From assembly GCA_002197545.1 (NCBI GenBank), contig NFUO01000131.1:1-22924 (forward strand): a DNA stretch of 22,924 nt, written 5' to 3'. Origin of the DNA: Acidobacteria subdivision 2 bacterium RH1 MAG20. GTDB lineage: Bacteria; Acidobacteriota; Terriglobia; Terriglobales; Acidobacteriaceae. The notes below the pieces were generated by a model. That model ran no database searches. It had not been told where the DNA came from and saw only the letters and a program-made list of their open reading frames with translations. Made by a program: the position numbers and the translations under genes. Below are positions 1 to 8,159 of this stretch, piece by piece; within the stretch, counting starts at the first letter, position 1; every line of letters starts with the position of its first letter.

Positions 1-83
1 CCATGGAGAAGGGCCTGCGCTTCGCCATCCGCGAAGGCGGACGCACCGTCGGCGCAGGGACCATCTCCGAGATCATCAAGTAA
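1..83 (+). CDS. tuf: Elongation factor Tu, C-terminal fragment (cut by window edge)
   Basis: Reading in frame 3, the last 26 codons spell a peptide containing [19 protein letters not shown] and end at TAA 81-83. This is the typical C-terminal end of domain III of EF-Tu, the GTPase that delivers aminoacyl-tRNA to the ribosome. The G domain and domain II lie outside the window. Its place just before rpsJ fits the common str operon to S10 operon junction (rpsL-rpsG-fusA-tuf-rpsJ). Only the tail is visible, but the sequence is very characteristic. Confidence 0.93.
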   Translation, partial: MEKGLRFAIREGGRTVGAGTISEIIK

Positions 84-216
84 AGAAGATTTCGGTAGAT
101 GTATTTAGTTTTGTAGTTCGTAGTTTTCAAGTCAATCGAGGGCTGCCGGTACGTGCAGAAGTTCATGGCCGGCAGCCACTCCAAACGATCTTTGAGTAAT
201 GGAAGAGAGAACAACA
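84..216 (+). promoter_or_regulatory. tuf-rpsJ spacer with a 9-bp perfect hairpin
   Basis: This 133-base leader of the S10 cluster holds a perfect inverted repeat, GGCTGCCGG at 141-149 and CCGGCAGCC at 169-177, with a 19-base loop. No T-run follows, so it is not a terminator. Upstream are two TAGTTTT repeats (about 107-127). I see no convincing sigma-70 promoter. In E. coli the S10 leader is the target of L4 autogenous control; whether this hairpin does anything similar is inference. Confidence 0.5.
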
Positions 217-534
217 ATGGCTGGACAGAGAATCAGAATTCGGTTGAAGGCGTATGACTACCGCGTGCTTGACACCTCCACCGGAGAGATCGTCGAGACA
301 GCCAAGCGCACGGGCGCTCAAGTTGCGGGCCCTATTCCGCTGCCAACTATGAAGAATAAGTATTGCGTTCTCCGCTCGCCCCACGTCGACAAGAAGTCGC
401 GCGAGGCCTTCGAGATTCGTACCCATAAGCGGCTCATCGACATCCTTGAGCCGACCCAGCAGACAGTAGATGCGCTGATGAAGCTCGATCTTCCCGCCGG
501 TGTCGACGTTGAGATCAAGACGGTTCAGAAGTAA
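217..534 (+). CDS. rpsJ: 30S ribosomal protein S10
   Basis: A 105-residue protein beginning [19 protein letters not shown], the standard S10 start. S10 sits in the head of the 30S subunit and also acts as NusE in transcription antitermination. The ATG at 217 was chosen over the in-frame ATG at 199 because family members begin at this Met and a GGAAGAGAGA Shine-Dalgarno stretch lies at 201-210, between the two. The conserved segment with [21 protein letters not shown] is intact. It is the first gene of the S10 block, 94 bases before rplC. Confidence 0.98.
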   Translation: MAGQRIRIRLKAYDYRVLDTSTGEIVETAKRTGAQVAGPIPLPTMKNKYCVLRSPHVDKKSREAFEIRTHKRLIDILEPTQQTVDALMKLDLPAGVDVEIKTVQK

Positions 535-570
535 AGAAAAGTTTTTCAGCAACGTTTTGTTTATTTTTTT
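532..570 (+). other. A/U stem-loop at the rpsJ stop codon
   Basis: Right at the stop, AAAGAAAA (533-540) can pair with the T-run at 564-570 (7 pairs, one G-U) across a 23-base loop. Similar stop-proximal A-rich and T-rich arms follow rplE, rpsH and rpmJ. Function is unknown; it may be a weak terminator, an RNA-stability element or an S1-binding U-rich stretch. Confidence 0.4.
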
Positions 571-588
571 GTAGCACTAACCCGGCAG

Positions 589-607
589 TGCCTGGATGAG
601 CCAGGCA
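589..607 (+). promoter_or_regulatory. Hairpin just upstream of the rplC ribosome binding site
   Basis: TGCCTGG (589-595) pairs perfectly with CCAGGCA (601-607) across a 5-base loop, ending a few bases before the GAGGAAAGG Shine-Dalgarno of rplC. There is no T-run. It is one of the many spacer hairpins in this cluster. Confidence 0.5.
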
Positions 608-628
608 TGATGAGGAAAGGAAACTCAA

Positions 629-1366
629 ATGTCAGTAGTAGGAATTCTCGGAAAAAAAGTCGGCATGACGCAGATCTTCGACGATCGCGGAGACGTTCAC
701 CCGGTCACGGTGCTCAAGGCTGGCCCCTGTGTCATCACTCAGCTCAAGACGCTGGCGAAGGATGGCTATGATGCCGCGCAGATAGGCTATGTCGATTTCG
801 TCAAAGCTTCCAAGGTGAACAAGGCCATGACCGGCCACTTTGCCAAGTCGGATGTCCCTCCTGTTCGTGAGATCAGGGAAGTTGCTCTCGAAGCGGTCAA
901 GACTGCCGAGGGCGAAGAGGCTGTTACCGCCAAGGCTGGCGACCGTGTCCTGGTCGATATCTTCAACGACGAGCGATTCGTCGATGTCATCGGCACCTCC
1001 AAGGGGCGTGGCTTTGCGGGCGTCATTCGCCGTCATGGTTTTGGCGGCGGCCCCAAGTCGCACGGTCACATGTTCCAGGTGCAGGGCTCGATTGGTGCCT
1101 CATCGTTCCCGTCGCGTGTATTCCCCGGTCAGCGTATGCCCGGCCACACGGGACACGCGCAGATCACGGTTCGCAATCTTCGCATTCGCGGTATCGATCT
1201 TGAGGACAATCTTCTTCTGGTCGAGGGCGCAGTACCCGGCCCCCGAGATGGATACGTCCTCATCTCCAAGGCTAAGGCTCCGCCGCGCGAGCGACGTGGA
1301 TTTGCCGGTGCCGCAACCAAGGACGCCCTGAAGGCTTCCAAGAAGGCTGCACCGAAGAAGAAGTAA
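629..1366 (+). CDS. rplC: 50S ribosomal protein L3
   Basis: A 245-residue L3, which binds 23S rRNA near the peptidyl-transferase centre and helps start 50S assembly. It begins MSVVGILGKKVGMTQIF, and the central signature KGRGFAGVIRRHGF followed by the GQRMPGHTG segment is present. A strong GAGGAAAGG ribosome binding site precedes the ATG. The last ~15 residues are an Ala/Lys-rich tail (KASKKAAPKKK) that makes it longer than the roughly 210-residue E. coli protein. It is followed by a 93-base spacer before rplD. Confidence 0.98.
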   Translation: MSVVGILGKKVGMTQIFDDRGDVHPVTVLKAGPCVITQLKTLAKDGYDAAQIGYVDFVKASKVNKAMTGHFAKSDVPPVREIREVALEAVKTAEGEEAVTAKAGDRVLVDIFNDERFVDVIGTSKGRGFAGVIRRHGFGGGPKSHGHMFQVQGSIGASSFPSRVFPGQRMPGHTGHAQITVRNLRIRGIDLEDNLLLVEGAVPGPRDGYVLISKAKAPPRERRGFAGAATKDALKASKKAAPKKK

Positions 1367-1459
1367 AGAAAATAAGCAGAGCGTCTTGTGCTTGATAAGG
1401 CGCCTACTAAATAAAGTTTTGGCCCACCGCATCGATGGCGGGCATGAAGAGAGAAGAAG

Positions 1460-2137
1460 ATGGCAAACATCAACGTAGTAAATCTCGGTGGAACCAAGGT
1501 CGGAGAGTTCGAACTCGCCGATGAGGTCTTCGCGGGCGAGATCAACGACGCGCTCCTCTGGGAGTCGGTCAAGCACTATCGTGCTGCGCTCCGTCAGGGA
1601 ACCGCTGCCACCAAGAACCGCAAGAACGTCTCCGGTTCTGGCAAGAAGCTCTGGAAGCAGAAGGGAACTGGCCGCGCTCGCGTTGGCTCGATCCGCACTC
1701 CGCTCTGGCGTGGTGGCGGTACGGTCCACGGACCTCAGCCGCGCAGCTATGAGTACGCCTTTCCGCAGAAGAAGCTGATGGGCGCGCTCCGCTCGGCCAT
1801 CGCTGCCAAGATTGCAGACGGCAAGTTCACCATCGTCGATTCTTTTGAAGTCGCCGAGGCCAAAACCAAGCTCTACCGCGCTGCGATCACCAAGCTCGAC
1901 GCCGGCAAGACGACTCTTCTGGTCGAGAGCAGCCGCAAGCTCGACGAGAAGCTGTACCTCGGTTCGCGCAACCTCAATGGCGTTGAGCTTGTGCTCAGCT
2001 CTGAGGTTCACCCCTACGACCTGCTCCGCTACGAGCATGCCATCTTCTCGAAGGACGCCATCGAGGCCCTTCAGGAGACGCTCAAGAAGTTTGTATCGAA
2101 GCGCAGCAAAGCCGCTGCCCAGAAGGAGGTTGCATAA
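1460..2137 (+). CDS. rplD: 50S ribosomal protein L4
   Basis: A 225-residue L4/L1e family protein whose extended loop lines the nascent peptide tunnel; in enteric bacteria it is also the autogenous repressor of the S10 operon. The loop signature with KQKGTGRARVGSIRTPLWRGGG is present. The start is preceded by a purine-rich GAGAGAAGAAG. The stop TAA overlaps the rplW ATG by one base, so translation of the two is probably coupled; the rplW Shine-Dalgarno AAGGAGGT (2123-2130) lies inside this gene. Confidence 0.98.
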   Translation: MANINVVNLGGTKVGEFELADEVFAGEINDALLWESVKHYRAALRQGTAATKNRKNVSGSGKKLWKQKGTGRARVGSIRTPLWRGGGTVHGPQPRSYEYAFPQKKLMGALRSAIAAKIADGKFTIVDSFEVAEAKTKLYRAAITKLDAGKTTLLVESSRKLDEKLYLGSRNLNGVELVLSSEVHPYDLLRYEHAIFSKDAIEALQETLKKFVSKRSKAAAQKEVA

Positions 2138-2430
2138 TGCCAACCCTCTACACCGTGATTCGCCGCCCGCTCATTACCGAGAAGGGAATGGGCGTCAAAG
2201 AGACCCAGAACACGCTCGTCTTCGAGGTTGCCGTGAAGGCCACCAAGACCGAAGTCAAGCAGGCTGTCGAGACCCTCTTCAAAGTGAAGGTCTCCGGAGT
2301 CCGTACCGCAACCGTTGAAGGCAAGGAGCGTCGCCGCGGCAAGTTCGCCGGCTACCGCCCCGACTGGAAGAAGGCTTACGTTCGCCTCAAAGAGGGCGAG
2401 AAGATGCCGGACTACATCAATAGCCTCTAA
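2137..2430 (+). CDS. rplW: 50S ribosomal protein L23
   Basis: A 97-residue L23, at the exit of the peptide tunnel, where it docks trigger factor and SRP. It starts MPTLYTVIRRPLITEKG and carries the family motif VKVSGVRTATVEGKERRRGKFAGYRP, shown here only in part. It overlaps rplD by one base (TAATG) and has an almost ideal AAGGAGGT site 6 bases upstream. Length is normal. Confidence 0.97.
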   Translation: MPTLYTVIRRPLITEKGMGVKETQNTLVFEVAVKATKTEVKQAVETLFKVKVSGVRTATVEGKERRRGKFAGYRPDWKKAYVRLKEGEKMPDYINSL

Positions 2431-2516
2431 CGCGAGATTTTTCGCTGTAACAGATTTTCAGGAACCGAAGCGGCACTGAGTCATTCAGAAGCGCCGCAGG
2501 CAAGGGAATAAAGACG
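2431..2516 (+). promoter_or_regulatory. rplW-rplB spacer with nested hairpin
   Basis: GCGGC (2470-2474) pairs with GCCGC (2493-2497), enclosing CTGA/TCAG (2476-2479 with 2485-2488) around a GTCAT loop. The AGGGAA ribosome binding site of rplB follows at once. No T-run is present. Confidence 0.4.
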
Positions 2517-3341
2517 ATGCCGATCAAATCATTTCGACCGATTACCCCATCACTCCGCTTCGCGACGAAGCTGGTCAACGACGACCTGACGACGGACAAG
2601 CCGCACAAGCCGCTGCTCGCCGTCAAACAGCGCACCGGCGGCCGCAACAATGCCGGTGGCCTCACCATGCGCCATCACGGCGGCGGTCACAAGCAGAAGC
2701 TGCGCCTCGTGGACTTCAAGCGCGAGAAGTACGGGATTCCAGGTACGGTTGCCACCATCGAGTACGATCCGAACCGCAGTTCGCGGATCGCTCTCATCAG
2801 CTATGCCGATGGCGAGAAGCGCTACATCATTCAGCCTGTCGGGCTGAAGGTTGGGCAGTCGATCATGAGCGGTCCCGAGGCCGACATTCTGGTCGGAAAC
2901 GCGCTGCCACTCAAAAACATCCCGATCGGTACGATCGTGCATAACATCGAGCTTCGTCCTGGCAAGGGCGCGCAGATGGCACGTTCGGCTGGCGCTCAGG
3001 TCAACCTGATCGCGAAGGAAGGCGACTATGCTCTCCTTAAGCTGCCCTCCGGCGAGACCCGCAAGGTGCTCGTCGAGTGCATGGCGACCATTGGCCAGGT
3101 CGGCAACACCGACCACGAGAATGTCACCATCGGCAAGGCCGGACGCAACCGCTGGAAGGGAATTCGCCCGGCAAACCGCGGTGTCTCGATGAACCCGGTC
3201 GACCACCCGCACGGTGGTGGTGAAGGTAAGACATCAGGCGGACGTCACCCGGTCACTCCATGGGGCCAGCCAACACGCGGATATAAGACCCGCAACAACA
3301 AGCGGACCGACGTATTTATTGTTAACCGCAGAAGTAAGTAA
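2517..3341 (+). CDS. rplB: 50S ribosomal protein L2
   Basis: A 274-residue L2, one of the most conserved 50S proteins, needed for subunit association and peptidyl-transferase activity. It starts [14 protein letters not shown] and has the signature [10 protein letters not shown] at about residues 228-237, containing the conserved His pair, followed by TPWGQPTRG. The C-terminus ([12 protein letters not shown]) is normal. The start is preceded by CAAGGGAATAAAGACG. No anomaly was seen. Confidence 0.99.
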   Translation: MPIKSFRPITPSLRFATKLVNDDLTTDKPHKPLLAVKQRTGGRNNAGGLTMRHHGGGHKQKLRLVDFKREKYGIPGTVATIEYDPNRSSRIALISYADGEKRYIIQPVGLKVGQSIMSGPEADILVGNALPLKNIPIGTIVHNIELRPGKGAQMARSAGAQVNLIAKEGDYALLKLPSGETRKVLVECMATIGQVGNTDHENVTIGKAGRNRWKGIRPANRGVSMNPVDHPHGGGEGKTSGGRHPVTPWGQPTRGYKTRNNKRTDVFIVNRRSK

Positions 3342-3429
3342 AAAGATTTGTTATTTTGTAATACCAAGTCTCGCACTTAAGAGATTCGTCGTATCCAGCA
3401 TCGCAACAAAGAAATTCGGAGCTTAGCAA

Positions 3430-3717
3430 ATGTCACGTTCAGCAAAAAAAGGTCCCTTCATCGACGGTCACCTGATGACCAAGATCAACGTCATGAACCA
3501 GACCAACGACAAGAAGGTCCTCCGCACCTGGTCCCGCCGGTCCACGATCCATCCGGACTTCGTCGGTCACACCATCGCAGTTCACAATGGCCGCAAGTTC
3601 ATTCCGGTCTACGTGACGGAGAATATGGTCGGCCACAAGCTCGGCGAGTTTTCGGCCACCCGCACCTTCAAGGGCCACTCCGGGCGCGCCACTGAGTCCG
3701 CCGCAAAGCCCAAATAA
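3430..3717 (+). CDS. rpsS: 30S ribosomal protein S19
   Basis: A 95-residue S19, which forms a head complex with S13 and contacts the A-site. It starts [15 protein letters not shown] and has the conserved [21 protein letters not shown] and [12 protein letters not shown] segments (given in shortened form: [15 protein letters not shown]). GGAG at 3418-3421 lies 8 bases before the ATG. The spacer from rplB (88 bases) begins with an AT-rich stretch after the stop. Confidence 0.98.
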   Translation: MSRSAKKGPFIDGHLMTKINVMNQTNDKKVLRTWSRRSTIHPDFVGHTIAVHNGRKFIPVYVTENMVGHKLGEFSATRTFKGHSGRATESAAKPK

Positions 3718-3762
3718 AGAGAATCGGGCAGAGTTTTTGTTTGTCCTTCAAGGAAGAAGATC

Positions 3763-4287
3763 ATGGCTAAGGCAGTAGCAGAGAAAATCCGAGAGTTCCG
3801 CGCAGAGGCGAAGTTCCAGCGCACCAGCCCGCAGAAGGCGAAGCTCGTTCTCGACCTCATCAAGGGCCTCCGCGTGGAGCAGGCACTCAACACCGTTCAC
3901 TTCAGCACCAAGCGCATGGCTCCGGTGATTGAAAAGGTCCTGCGGTCGGCGATCCAGAACGCCAGCTACGTCTCGCAGGAGCAGGGCCTCGATGTAGACA
4001 TCGACAACCTGTACGTCAAGACGGCAGTCGCGAACGAGGGCCCGCGCATGAAGCGCATCCGGCCTGCCCCGATGGGCCGCGCCTTTCGCTACCAGCGCAG
4101 GCTCGCACACATCATCGTCACCGTCGCTGAGAAGAAGTCGGCCACCGCGGTATCCGCAGCCGATGCTTCCGAAGCCCCGGCAACGAAGAAGACCACGAAG
4201 AAGGCAGCCACCAAGATCGCGGCGAAGAAGCCCGCAGTCAAGAAGGCAGCCGCCAAGAAGCCGGCAGCCCAAAAGGCCGCAAAGTAA
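3763..4287 (+). CDS. rplV: 50S ribosomal protein L22 with Lys/Ala-rich tail
   Basis: A 174-residue L22. The core (about residues 12-123) has the family pattern, including RTSPQKAKLVLDLIKG and the C-terminal GRAFRYQRRLAHI with the tunnel-lining loop around RIRPAP. L22 usually has 110-120 residues; here about 50 more follow, built of KKAA, AKKPA and TKK units like a histone H1 tail. The tail is in frame and ends before rpsC, so it seems genuine. There is also a short N-terminal extension. The ribosome binding site is AAGGAAGAAG. Confidence 0.97.
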   Translation: MAKAVAEKIREFRAEAKFQRTSPQKAKLVLDLIKGLRVEQALNTVHFSTKRMAPVIEKVLRSAIQNASYVSQEQGLDVDIDNLYVKTAVANEGPRMKRIRPAPMGRAFRYQRRLAHIIVTVAEKKSATAVSAADASEAPATKKTTKKAATKIAAKKPAVKKAAAKKPAAQKAAK

Positions 4288-4320
4288 GCAGTTTCTAGTA
4301 AACTTAGAGTTTTGGTTCAC

Positions 4321-4348
4321 TGCCCACCGGCTCAACCGGCAACGGGCA
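4321..4348 (+). promoter_or_regulatory. Hairpin in the rplV-rpsC spacer
   Basis: TGCCC (4321-4325) pairs with GGGCA (4344-4348), enclosing CCGG/CCGG (4327-4330 with 4336-4339) around a CTCAA loop. It ends just before the rpsC Shine-Dalgarno (AAAGGGAAG). Confidence 0.45.
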
Positions 4349-4365
4349 CGGAGTAAAGGGAAGAT

Positions 4366-5040
4366 ATGGGACAGAAAGTCCATCCGTATGGTTTTCGCCT
4401 CGGCATCAACAAGCCGTGGAAGTCACGCTGGTTCGTCGAGCGCGGCTATGACAAGCTGCTGGTCGAGGACGTCAAGCTGAAGGCTGAGCTTCGCGAGAAG
4501 CTGAAGGCCGCCGGCGTCAGCTCGGTTGAAGTCGAGCGTCCGGGCAACAAGCTGCGTCTCATCATCCGCACCGCGCGTCCGGGCATCATCATCGGCCGCA
4601 AGGGTGCTGAGATCGACAAGCTCAAGGCCGACATCCAGAAGCGCACCAGCCGCGAGGTCTTCATCGATATCCTCGAGGTCAACAAGCCGGAGCTTGACGC
4701 TCAGCTGGTTGCCGAGAACATCGCCCTCCAGCTTGAGAAGCGCGTCAGTTTCCGCCGCGCCATGCGCAAGAGCGTGGACTCCGCGCTCCGCTTCGGCTGC
4801 AAGGGAATCAAGGTCCGCGTCTCCGGCCGTCTCAACGGAAACGAGATTGCACGTTCCGAGTGGTATCTCCAGGGTCGTCTGCCGCTGCATACGCTACGCG
4901 CCGATATCGACTACGGTTTCGCCGAGGCGCACACCACCTACGGCATCATTGGCGTCAAGACCTGGGTCTATCGTGGCGATATCTACGAGCAGAAGAAGCG
5001 CCGCGACCAGGTCATCACAACCGGCGCGTTCGCGTCGTAA
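4366..5040 (+). CDS. rpsC: 30S ribosomal protein S3
   Basis: A 224-residue S3, part of the mRNA entry channel and its helicase activity. It starts [17 protein letters not shown] type II domain is visible, with the GxxG loop as GRKG at residues 77-80 in [14 protein letters not shown], and the C-terminal domain contains RVSGRLNG and the [16 protein letters not shown] segment. Length and ends are normal. The ribosome binding site is AAAGGGAAG. Confidence 0.98.
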   Translation: MGQKVHPYGFRLGINKPWKSRWFVERGYDKLLVEDVKLKAELREKLKAAGVSSVEVERPGNKLRLIIRTARPGIIIGRKGAEIDKLKADIQKRTSREVFIDILEVNKPELDAQLVAENIALQLEKRVSFRRAMRKSVDSALRFGCKGIKVRVSGRLNGNEIARSEWYLQGRLPLHTLRADIDYGFAEAHTTYGIIGVKTWVYRGDIYEQKKRRDQVITTGAFAS

Positions 5041-5045
5041 AGTTT

Positions 5046-5111
5046 CAGGCAGGCACGGTCCAACCGCTGCCTGCCGCAGAGTAAAACGCGACGGGGCCTG
5101 AGCCCCCGAGG
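5046..5111 (+). repeat. Composite two-hairpin spacer element, copy 1 (before rplP)
   Basis: The first hairpin is GGCAGGCA (5048-5055) with TGCCTGCC (5068-5075). The second is GGGGC (5093-5097) with GCCCC (5102-5106) around a CTGA loop, inside CGACGGGGCCTGAGCCCCC and followed by GAGG. The second hairpin and its flanks closely match copies before rplO (10534-10554) and, degenerate, rpmJ (14521-14541). Confidence 0.6.
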
Positions 5112-5127
5112 GTAAGAGGGTTTTTAT

Positions 5128-5562
5128 ATGTTGATGCCAAAGAAGGTCAAGTTTCGCAAGCAGCAGCGCGGCCGCATGTGCGGCAAGGCGTGGCGCGGCT
5201 CCGATCTCTCGTTCGGCGATTATGGCCTCAAGGTGATGGAGTGCGGTTACATTACCGACCGCCAGATCGAAGCCAGCCGTATCGCGATGACGCGCTTCAT
5301 CAAGCGTGGCGGTAAAGTATGGCTCCGTCTGTTCCCGGACAAGCCGATCACCAAGAAACCTGCCGAAACCCGTATGGGTAAAGGCAAGGGAGCGCCGGAC
5401 CACTGGGTCTGCGTGGTCCGCCCTGGCCGGATACTGTTTGAGATGGAAGGCGTCAGCCCGGAGCTTGCCAAAGAGGCCATGCGTCTCGCGGCCCACAAGC
5501 TCCCGCTCAAGACCAGCTTCGTCCAGCGCCACGATGTTAAGGCGACGGTTGCGGCCAAGTAG
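5128..5562 (+). CDS. rplP: 50S ribosomal protein L16
   Basis: A 144-residue L16, which positions the A-site tRNA elbow on the 50S. It starts [17 protein letters not shown]; the ATG at 5128 is used rather than the one at 5134 because many family members keep MLMPK, and GGTAAGAGGG (5111-5120) lies at a suitable distance from either. The conserved [18 protein letters not shown] region (residues around 85-102) is intact. It is followed by a 36-base spacer and rpmC. Confidence 0.98.
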   Translation: MLMPKKVKFRKQQRGRMCGKAWRGSDLSFGDYGLKVMECGYITDRQIEASRIAMTRFIKRGGKVWLRLFPDKPITKKPAETRMGKGKGAPDHWVCVVRPGRILFEMEGVSPELAKEAMRLAAHKLPLKTSFVQRHDVKATVAAK

Positions 5563-5598
5563 TTTTAGCAGGCGTTTTAGTAGTCAAGGAAAAAGACA

Positions 5599-5874
5599 AT
5601 GGAATTCGAAAAGATCAGCAATCTCAGTGATGACGAGCTCAAAGCTCAGGCGGCCCAAGCCGGCGAGCAGCTCTTCCGCATCCGCTTTCAGAAGACCCTC
5701 GGCAACACCGAAGGCCTGAAGAAGCTGCGGACGCTCAAGCTCGACGTCGCCCGCATCAAGACCGTCGCCCGTCAGCGCACCCTCGCCGCGGAGAAGGCAG
5801 CCGCTCCGGTCCGCGTCAACGCCGCCCCGGCCAAGAGCACTCGCACCGCCCGCAAGAAAGCGAAGAAGGACTAA
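5599..5874 (+). CDS. rpmC: 50S ribosomal protein L29 with extended C-terminus
   Basis: A 91-residue L29, near the tunnel exit beside L23. The two-helix core (about residues 1-65) includes LSDDELKAQ, LFRIRFQKTLGNTE and VARIKTVARQR. The family usually has 60-70 residues; here a 25-residue Ala/Lys/Arg tail (ending RTARKKAKKD) is added. AAGGAAAAAGAC precedes the ATG. The rpsQ start is only 3 bases after the stop, with its AAGGA inside the last codons here, suggesting coupling. Confidence 0.96.
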   Translation: MEFEKISNLSDDELKAQAAQAGEQLFRIRFQKTLGNTEGLKKLRTLKLDVARIKTVARQRTLAAEKAAAPVRVNAAPAKSTRTARKKAKKD

Positions 5875-5877
5875 TTC

Positions 5878-6243
5878 ATGGCAGACACAACCAACACCAC
5901 CGCAGCCCCTGCTTCTTCAGCGCAGACTTCCGCCGAAGCCCAGCCCTCACGCCGCAACGAGAAGGTCGGTCTCGTCGTCTCGACCAAGATGCAGAAGACC
6001 ATCGTCGTCGAGATCGAGATGCGCAAGGCCCACCCGAAGTACAAGCGCGTCATGAAGTCGAACAAGAAGTTCTACGCGCATGACGAGCAGAACTCCGCCC
6101 GCGTCGGCGATGTGGTCCGCATCCGCGAAGCGCGGCCCCTCTCCAAGCTGAAGCGCTGGTCGCTCGAAGAGATTGTTCGCCGCTCTTCGCTTGCGCAGCT
6201 CGCCGAAGAGAAGACGACCGCAGCCGCTGTCGAAGCGAAGTAG
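5878..6243 (+). CDS. rpsQ: 30S ribosomal protein S17 with N-terminal extension
   Basis: A 121-residue S17, a primary 16S rRNA binding protein (OB fold). The core runs from about residue 22 ([19 protein letters not shown]) through [19 protein letters not shown] and [18 protein letters not shown]. It is preceded by about 20 Ala/Ser/Thr-rich residues and followed by an Ala/Glu-rich tail, both unusual against the 80-90 residue norm. A start nearer the core was considered, but no internal Met or good site is available and the AAGGA before 5878 fits. Confidence 0.95.
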   Translation: MADTTNTTAAPASSAQTSAEAQPSRRNEKVGLVVSTKMQKTIVVEIEMRKAHPKYKRVMKSNKKFYAHDEQNSARVGDVVRIREARPLSKLKRWSLEEIVRRSSLAQLAEEKTTAAAVEAK

Positions 6244-6248
6244 TCAGG

Positions 6249-6300
6249 CATGGGGCCTTGGCTCCATGAAAAGAGATTAGCCATACAGGGCGATTAGCCC
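6249..6300 (+). promoter_or_regulatory. Two hairpins in the rpsQ-rplN spacer
   Basis: CATGGGGC (6249-6256) pairs with GCTCCATG (6261-6268), 8 pairs including one G-U, around a CTTG loop. Then GGGC (6288-6291) pairs with GCCC (6297-6300) around GATTA. The pair of hairpins resembles the composite elements before rplP, rplO and rpmJ but is more diverged. The rplN Shine-Dalgarno CCAGGAGATG follows. Confidence 0.45.
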
Positions 6301-6326
6301 CAGGCCGTTTCACCAGGAGATGAACG

Positions 6327-6698
6327 ATGTCAGTACAAATGAGAACAATCCTTGACGTGGCCGATAACTCCGGCGCGCGCAAGCTGCAGGTGATCCTGCC
6401 CCTCGGTGGCGGTCTCGGCAAGAAGGCCGGCCTCGGCGACGTTGTCACCGCGGCGGTCAAAGAAGCTTCGCCCGATGGCACCGTAAAAAAAGGTAAAGTA
6501 GTGAAGGCGGTGATCGTCCGCACCCGCAAAGAGTATCGCCGCCGGGACGGCACCTACATCCGCTTCGACCAGAACGCCGCTGTGGTCATCAATGACTCCA
6601 ACGAGCCGGTCGGCACCCGCGTCTTTGGCCCCGTGGCCCGCGAGCTTCGCGAGAAAAAGTTTCTCAAGATCGTCTCGCTCGCACCTGAGGTCATCTAG
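6327..6698 (+). CDS. rplN: 50S ribosomal protein L14
   Basis: A 123-residue L14, at the subunit interface (bridge B8). It starts [20 protein letters not shown] and shows the conserved [38 protein letters not shown] and [14 protein letters not shown] segments. The last, normal for L14, ends SLAPEVI. CAGGAG precedes the start. Length is exactly typical. It opens the spc block. Confidence 0.98.
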   Translation: MSVQMRTILDVADNSGARKLQVILPLGGGLGKKAGLGDVVTAAVKEASPDGTVKKGKVVKAVIVRTRKEYRRRDGTYIRFDQNAAVVINDSNEPVGTRVFGPVARELREKKFLKIVSLAPEVI

Positions 6699-6704
6699 TT
6701 TGAG

Positions 6705-6725
6705 TGCCCGGCTTCTGGCCGGGCA
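6705..6725 (+). promoter_or_regulatory. 8-bp perfect hairpin after rplN
   Basis: TGCCCGGC (6705-6712) pairs with GCCGGGCA (6718-6725) around a TTCTG loop, a few bases after the rplN stop (6696-6698). There is no T-run. It matches the CGGCTTCnG style of hairpin seen in other spacers. Confidence 0.5.
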
Positions 6726-6789
6726 GCAGCACGTACAAGAGTTCGTTTACAAGCAAACAGCCAAGGCTGAATGCCAGGAGCTAAGTTTT

Positions 6790-7119
6790 ATGGCAGGCAT
6801 CAAGATCAAGCGCAACGATACCGTCGAAGTCATCGCCGGTAAAGACAAGGGCAAGCGCGGCAAAGTGATCCGCGTCATCGCCGACAGGGACCGTGTCCTC
6901 GTCGAGCGCGTCATGATGATTAAAAAGCACATGAAGCCCAACCCGCAGCGGAACATTCAGGGCGGCATCGCCGAGCAGGAGTCGCCGATCCATGTCTCGA
7001 ACGTGATGCTGGTCGACGGCGAAGGCAACAAGACCCGCGTCGGCACGCGCGATGAGGGCGACAAGAAGGTTCGTTTCTCGAAGGTAAGCGGCAACAACAT
7101 CCCCGAGAAGAAGAAGTAG
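6790..7119 (+). CDS. rplX: 50S ribosomal protein L24
   Basis: A 109-residue L24, an early 50S assembly protein with a KOW motif near the N-terminus (VEVIAGKDKGKRGKVIRVI, residues about 11-29). The start MAGIKIKRND at 6790 is preceded by CCAGGAG (6775-6781). Upstream in-frame codons reach back into rplN but are not used. The C-terminal half contains HMKPNPQRNIQGGIAEQESPI in the usual place (shortened here: NPQRNIQGGI). Length is normal. Confidence 0.97.
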   Translation: MAGIKIKRNDTVEVIAGKDKGKRGKVIRVIADRDRVLVERVMMIKKHMKPNPQRNIQGGIAEQESPIHVSNVMLVDGEGNKTRVGTRDEGDKKVRFSKVSGNNIPEKKK

Positions 7120-7214
7120 TTTTTATCCACTAACCCTGTTTCAACGGTTCACCCCACGCATCGGTAAACGGAAAGCAACCCACCCCGGCAACCGTGGAGA
7201 AAGCGAAAGCAATC

Positions 7215-7763
7215 ATGGCATCGCGATTTAAAGAGAAGTACGAAAAAGAGATCAAGCAGGCGCTCGCCAAGGAATTGGGCATCACCAATGCGATGGCGAT
7301 TCCCAAGATCGAGAAGATCATCATCAACATGGGTCTTGGCGAAGCTACGCAGAACGTCAAGATCATGGACCCGTTGGTTGCTGACCTTGCCGCCATCGCC
7401 GGCCAGAAGCCGGTGACGACCAAGGCCAAGAAGTCCATCGCCGCCTTCAAGGTGCGCGAGGGCATGCCTATCGGCGCGATGGTCACCCTGCGCGGCGACA
7501 ACATGTACGAGTTCCTCGACCGCCTCGTCTCGATCGCCCTTCCCCGTGTCCGCGACTTCCGCGGCGTCTCCTCGAAGAGCTTCGATGGCCGCGGCAACTA
7601 CACCCTCGGTCTGCGCGATCAGCTCATCTTCGCCGAAATCGACTATGCGAAGGTCGACAAGCTCAAGGGGATGAACGTCACCATCGTCACCACGGCAAAA
7701 GACGACAACAGTGCCCGCGCTCTGCTGAAGGGTTTCGGAATGCCCTTCCGCGTCGGAGCATAA
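7215..7763 (+). CDS. rplE: 50S ribosomal protein L5
   Basis: A 182-residue L5, part of the 5S rRNA-L5-L18 complex in the central protuberance. It contains [33 protein letters not shown] and [20 protein letters not shown] (in part). The ATG at 7215 ([13 protein letters not shown]) fits the family start. A GTG at 7194 (giving seven more residues) is also open, and neither has an ideally spaced Shine-Dalgarno; GGAGAAAG at 7195-7202 favours the ATG loosely. The start is therefore less certain than the gene. Confidence 0.96.
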   Translation: MASRFKEKYEKEIKQALAKELGITNAMAIPKIEKIIINMGLGEATQNVKIMDPLVADLAAIAGQKPVTTKAKKSIAAFKVREGMPIGAMVTLRGDNMYEFLDRLVSIALPRVRDFRGVSSKSFDGRGNYTLGLRDQLIFAEIDYAKVDKLKGMNVTIVTTAKDDNSARALLKGFGMPFRVGA

Positions 7764-7793
7764 AGAAAATCAACCGAATCTGTTTATTTTTTT
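7761..7793 (+). other. A/U stem-loop at the rplE stop codon
   Basis: AAGAAAAT (7763-7770), beginning in the stop codon, can pair with ATTTTTTT (7786-7793), 8 pairs with one G-U, across a 15-base loop. It is the clearest relative of the elements after rpsJ and rpmJ. rpsZ begins 16 bases later, so a full terminator here would be surprising. Confidence 0.4.
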
Positions 7794-7808
7794 ATAGAGA
7801 GTAAAAAC

Positions 7809-7994
7809 ATGGCAACTACCGCAAAGCGCGTCAAAGACGCAAAGAAACCGAAGTTCAAATCCCGCCAGCACAACCGCTGCCAGCTCTGCGGCCGCCCGCG
7901 CGCGTTCCTGCGCAAGTTCGGTGTCTGCCGTCTCTGCTTCCGCAGCCTTGCGCTCAAGGGAGAAATTCCAGGCGTTGTCAAGTCAAGCTGGTAG
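7809..7994 (+). CDS. rpsZ: 30S ribosomal protein S14, zinc-binding type Z
   Basis: A 61-residue S14, in the 30S head. Two CxxC knuckles are visible: Cys24/Cys27 (CQLC) and Cys40/Cys43 (CRLC), with the end [11 protein letters not shown] typical of the short zinc form (rpsZ/rpsN1). Zinc-free S14 proteins are about 100 residues, so type is clear. GAGAGTAAAAAC precedes the ATG. A 165-base spacer to rpsH follows. Confidence 0.97.
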   Translation: MATTAKRVKDAKKPKFKSRQHNRCQLCGRPRAFLRKFGVCRLCFRSLALKGEIPGVVKSSW

Positions 7995-8159
7995 AATAGA
8001 TTTATCTACTCGCGTTCGGCCTTGTGCCGCACGTGCCTTCCAGAGACCTCATTCAAGCCACGGCTAGGGTGCAGAAGTCTGGAAGCTTTACCGCAACAAA
8101 CATCCCCGCCGGTTCTTGTGAGAGACACTCGTGAGCGAACGGGGGATGAAGGAGAATGA
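7995..8159 (+). promoter_or_regulatory. Long structured leader of rpsH
   Basis: One of the longest spacers in the spc block. CTTCCAGA (8037-8044) pairs perfectly with TCTGGAAG (8078-8085). Then CATCCCC (8101-8107) pairs with GGGGATG (8142-8148), enclosing GTTC/GAAC (8112-8115 with 8137-8140). The rpsH Shine-Dalgarno AAGGAG (8149-8154) abuts the second stem. S8 is the known autogenous regulator of the E. coli spc operon, so a role in S8 control is a reasonable but untested guess. Confidence 0.45.

Noticed and set aside
141..177. The tuf-rpsJ hairpin as an intrinsic terminator
   Set aside because: No T-run follows the stem.
1100..2143. 347-codon minus-strand open frame across rplC and rplD
   Set aside because: It crosses two real genes and a spacer on the other strand and shows no protein family features.
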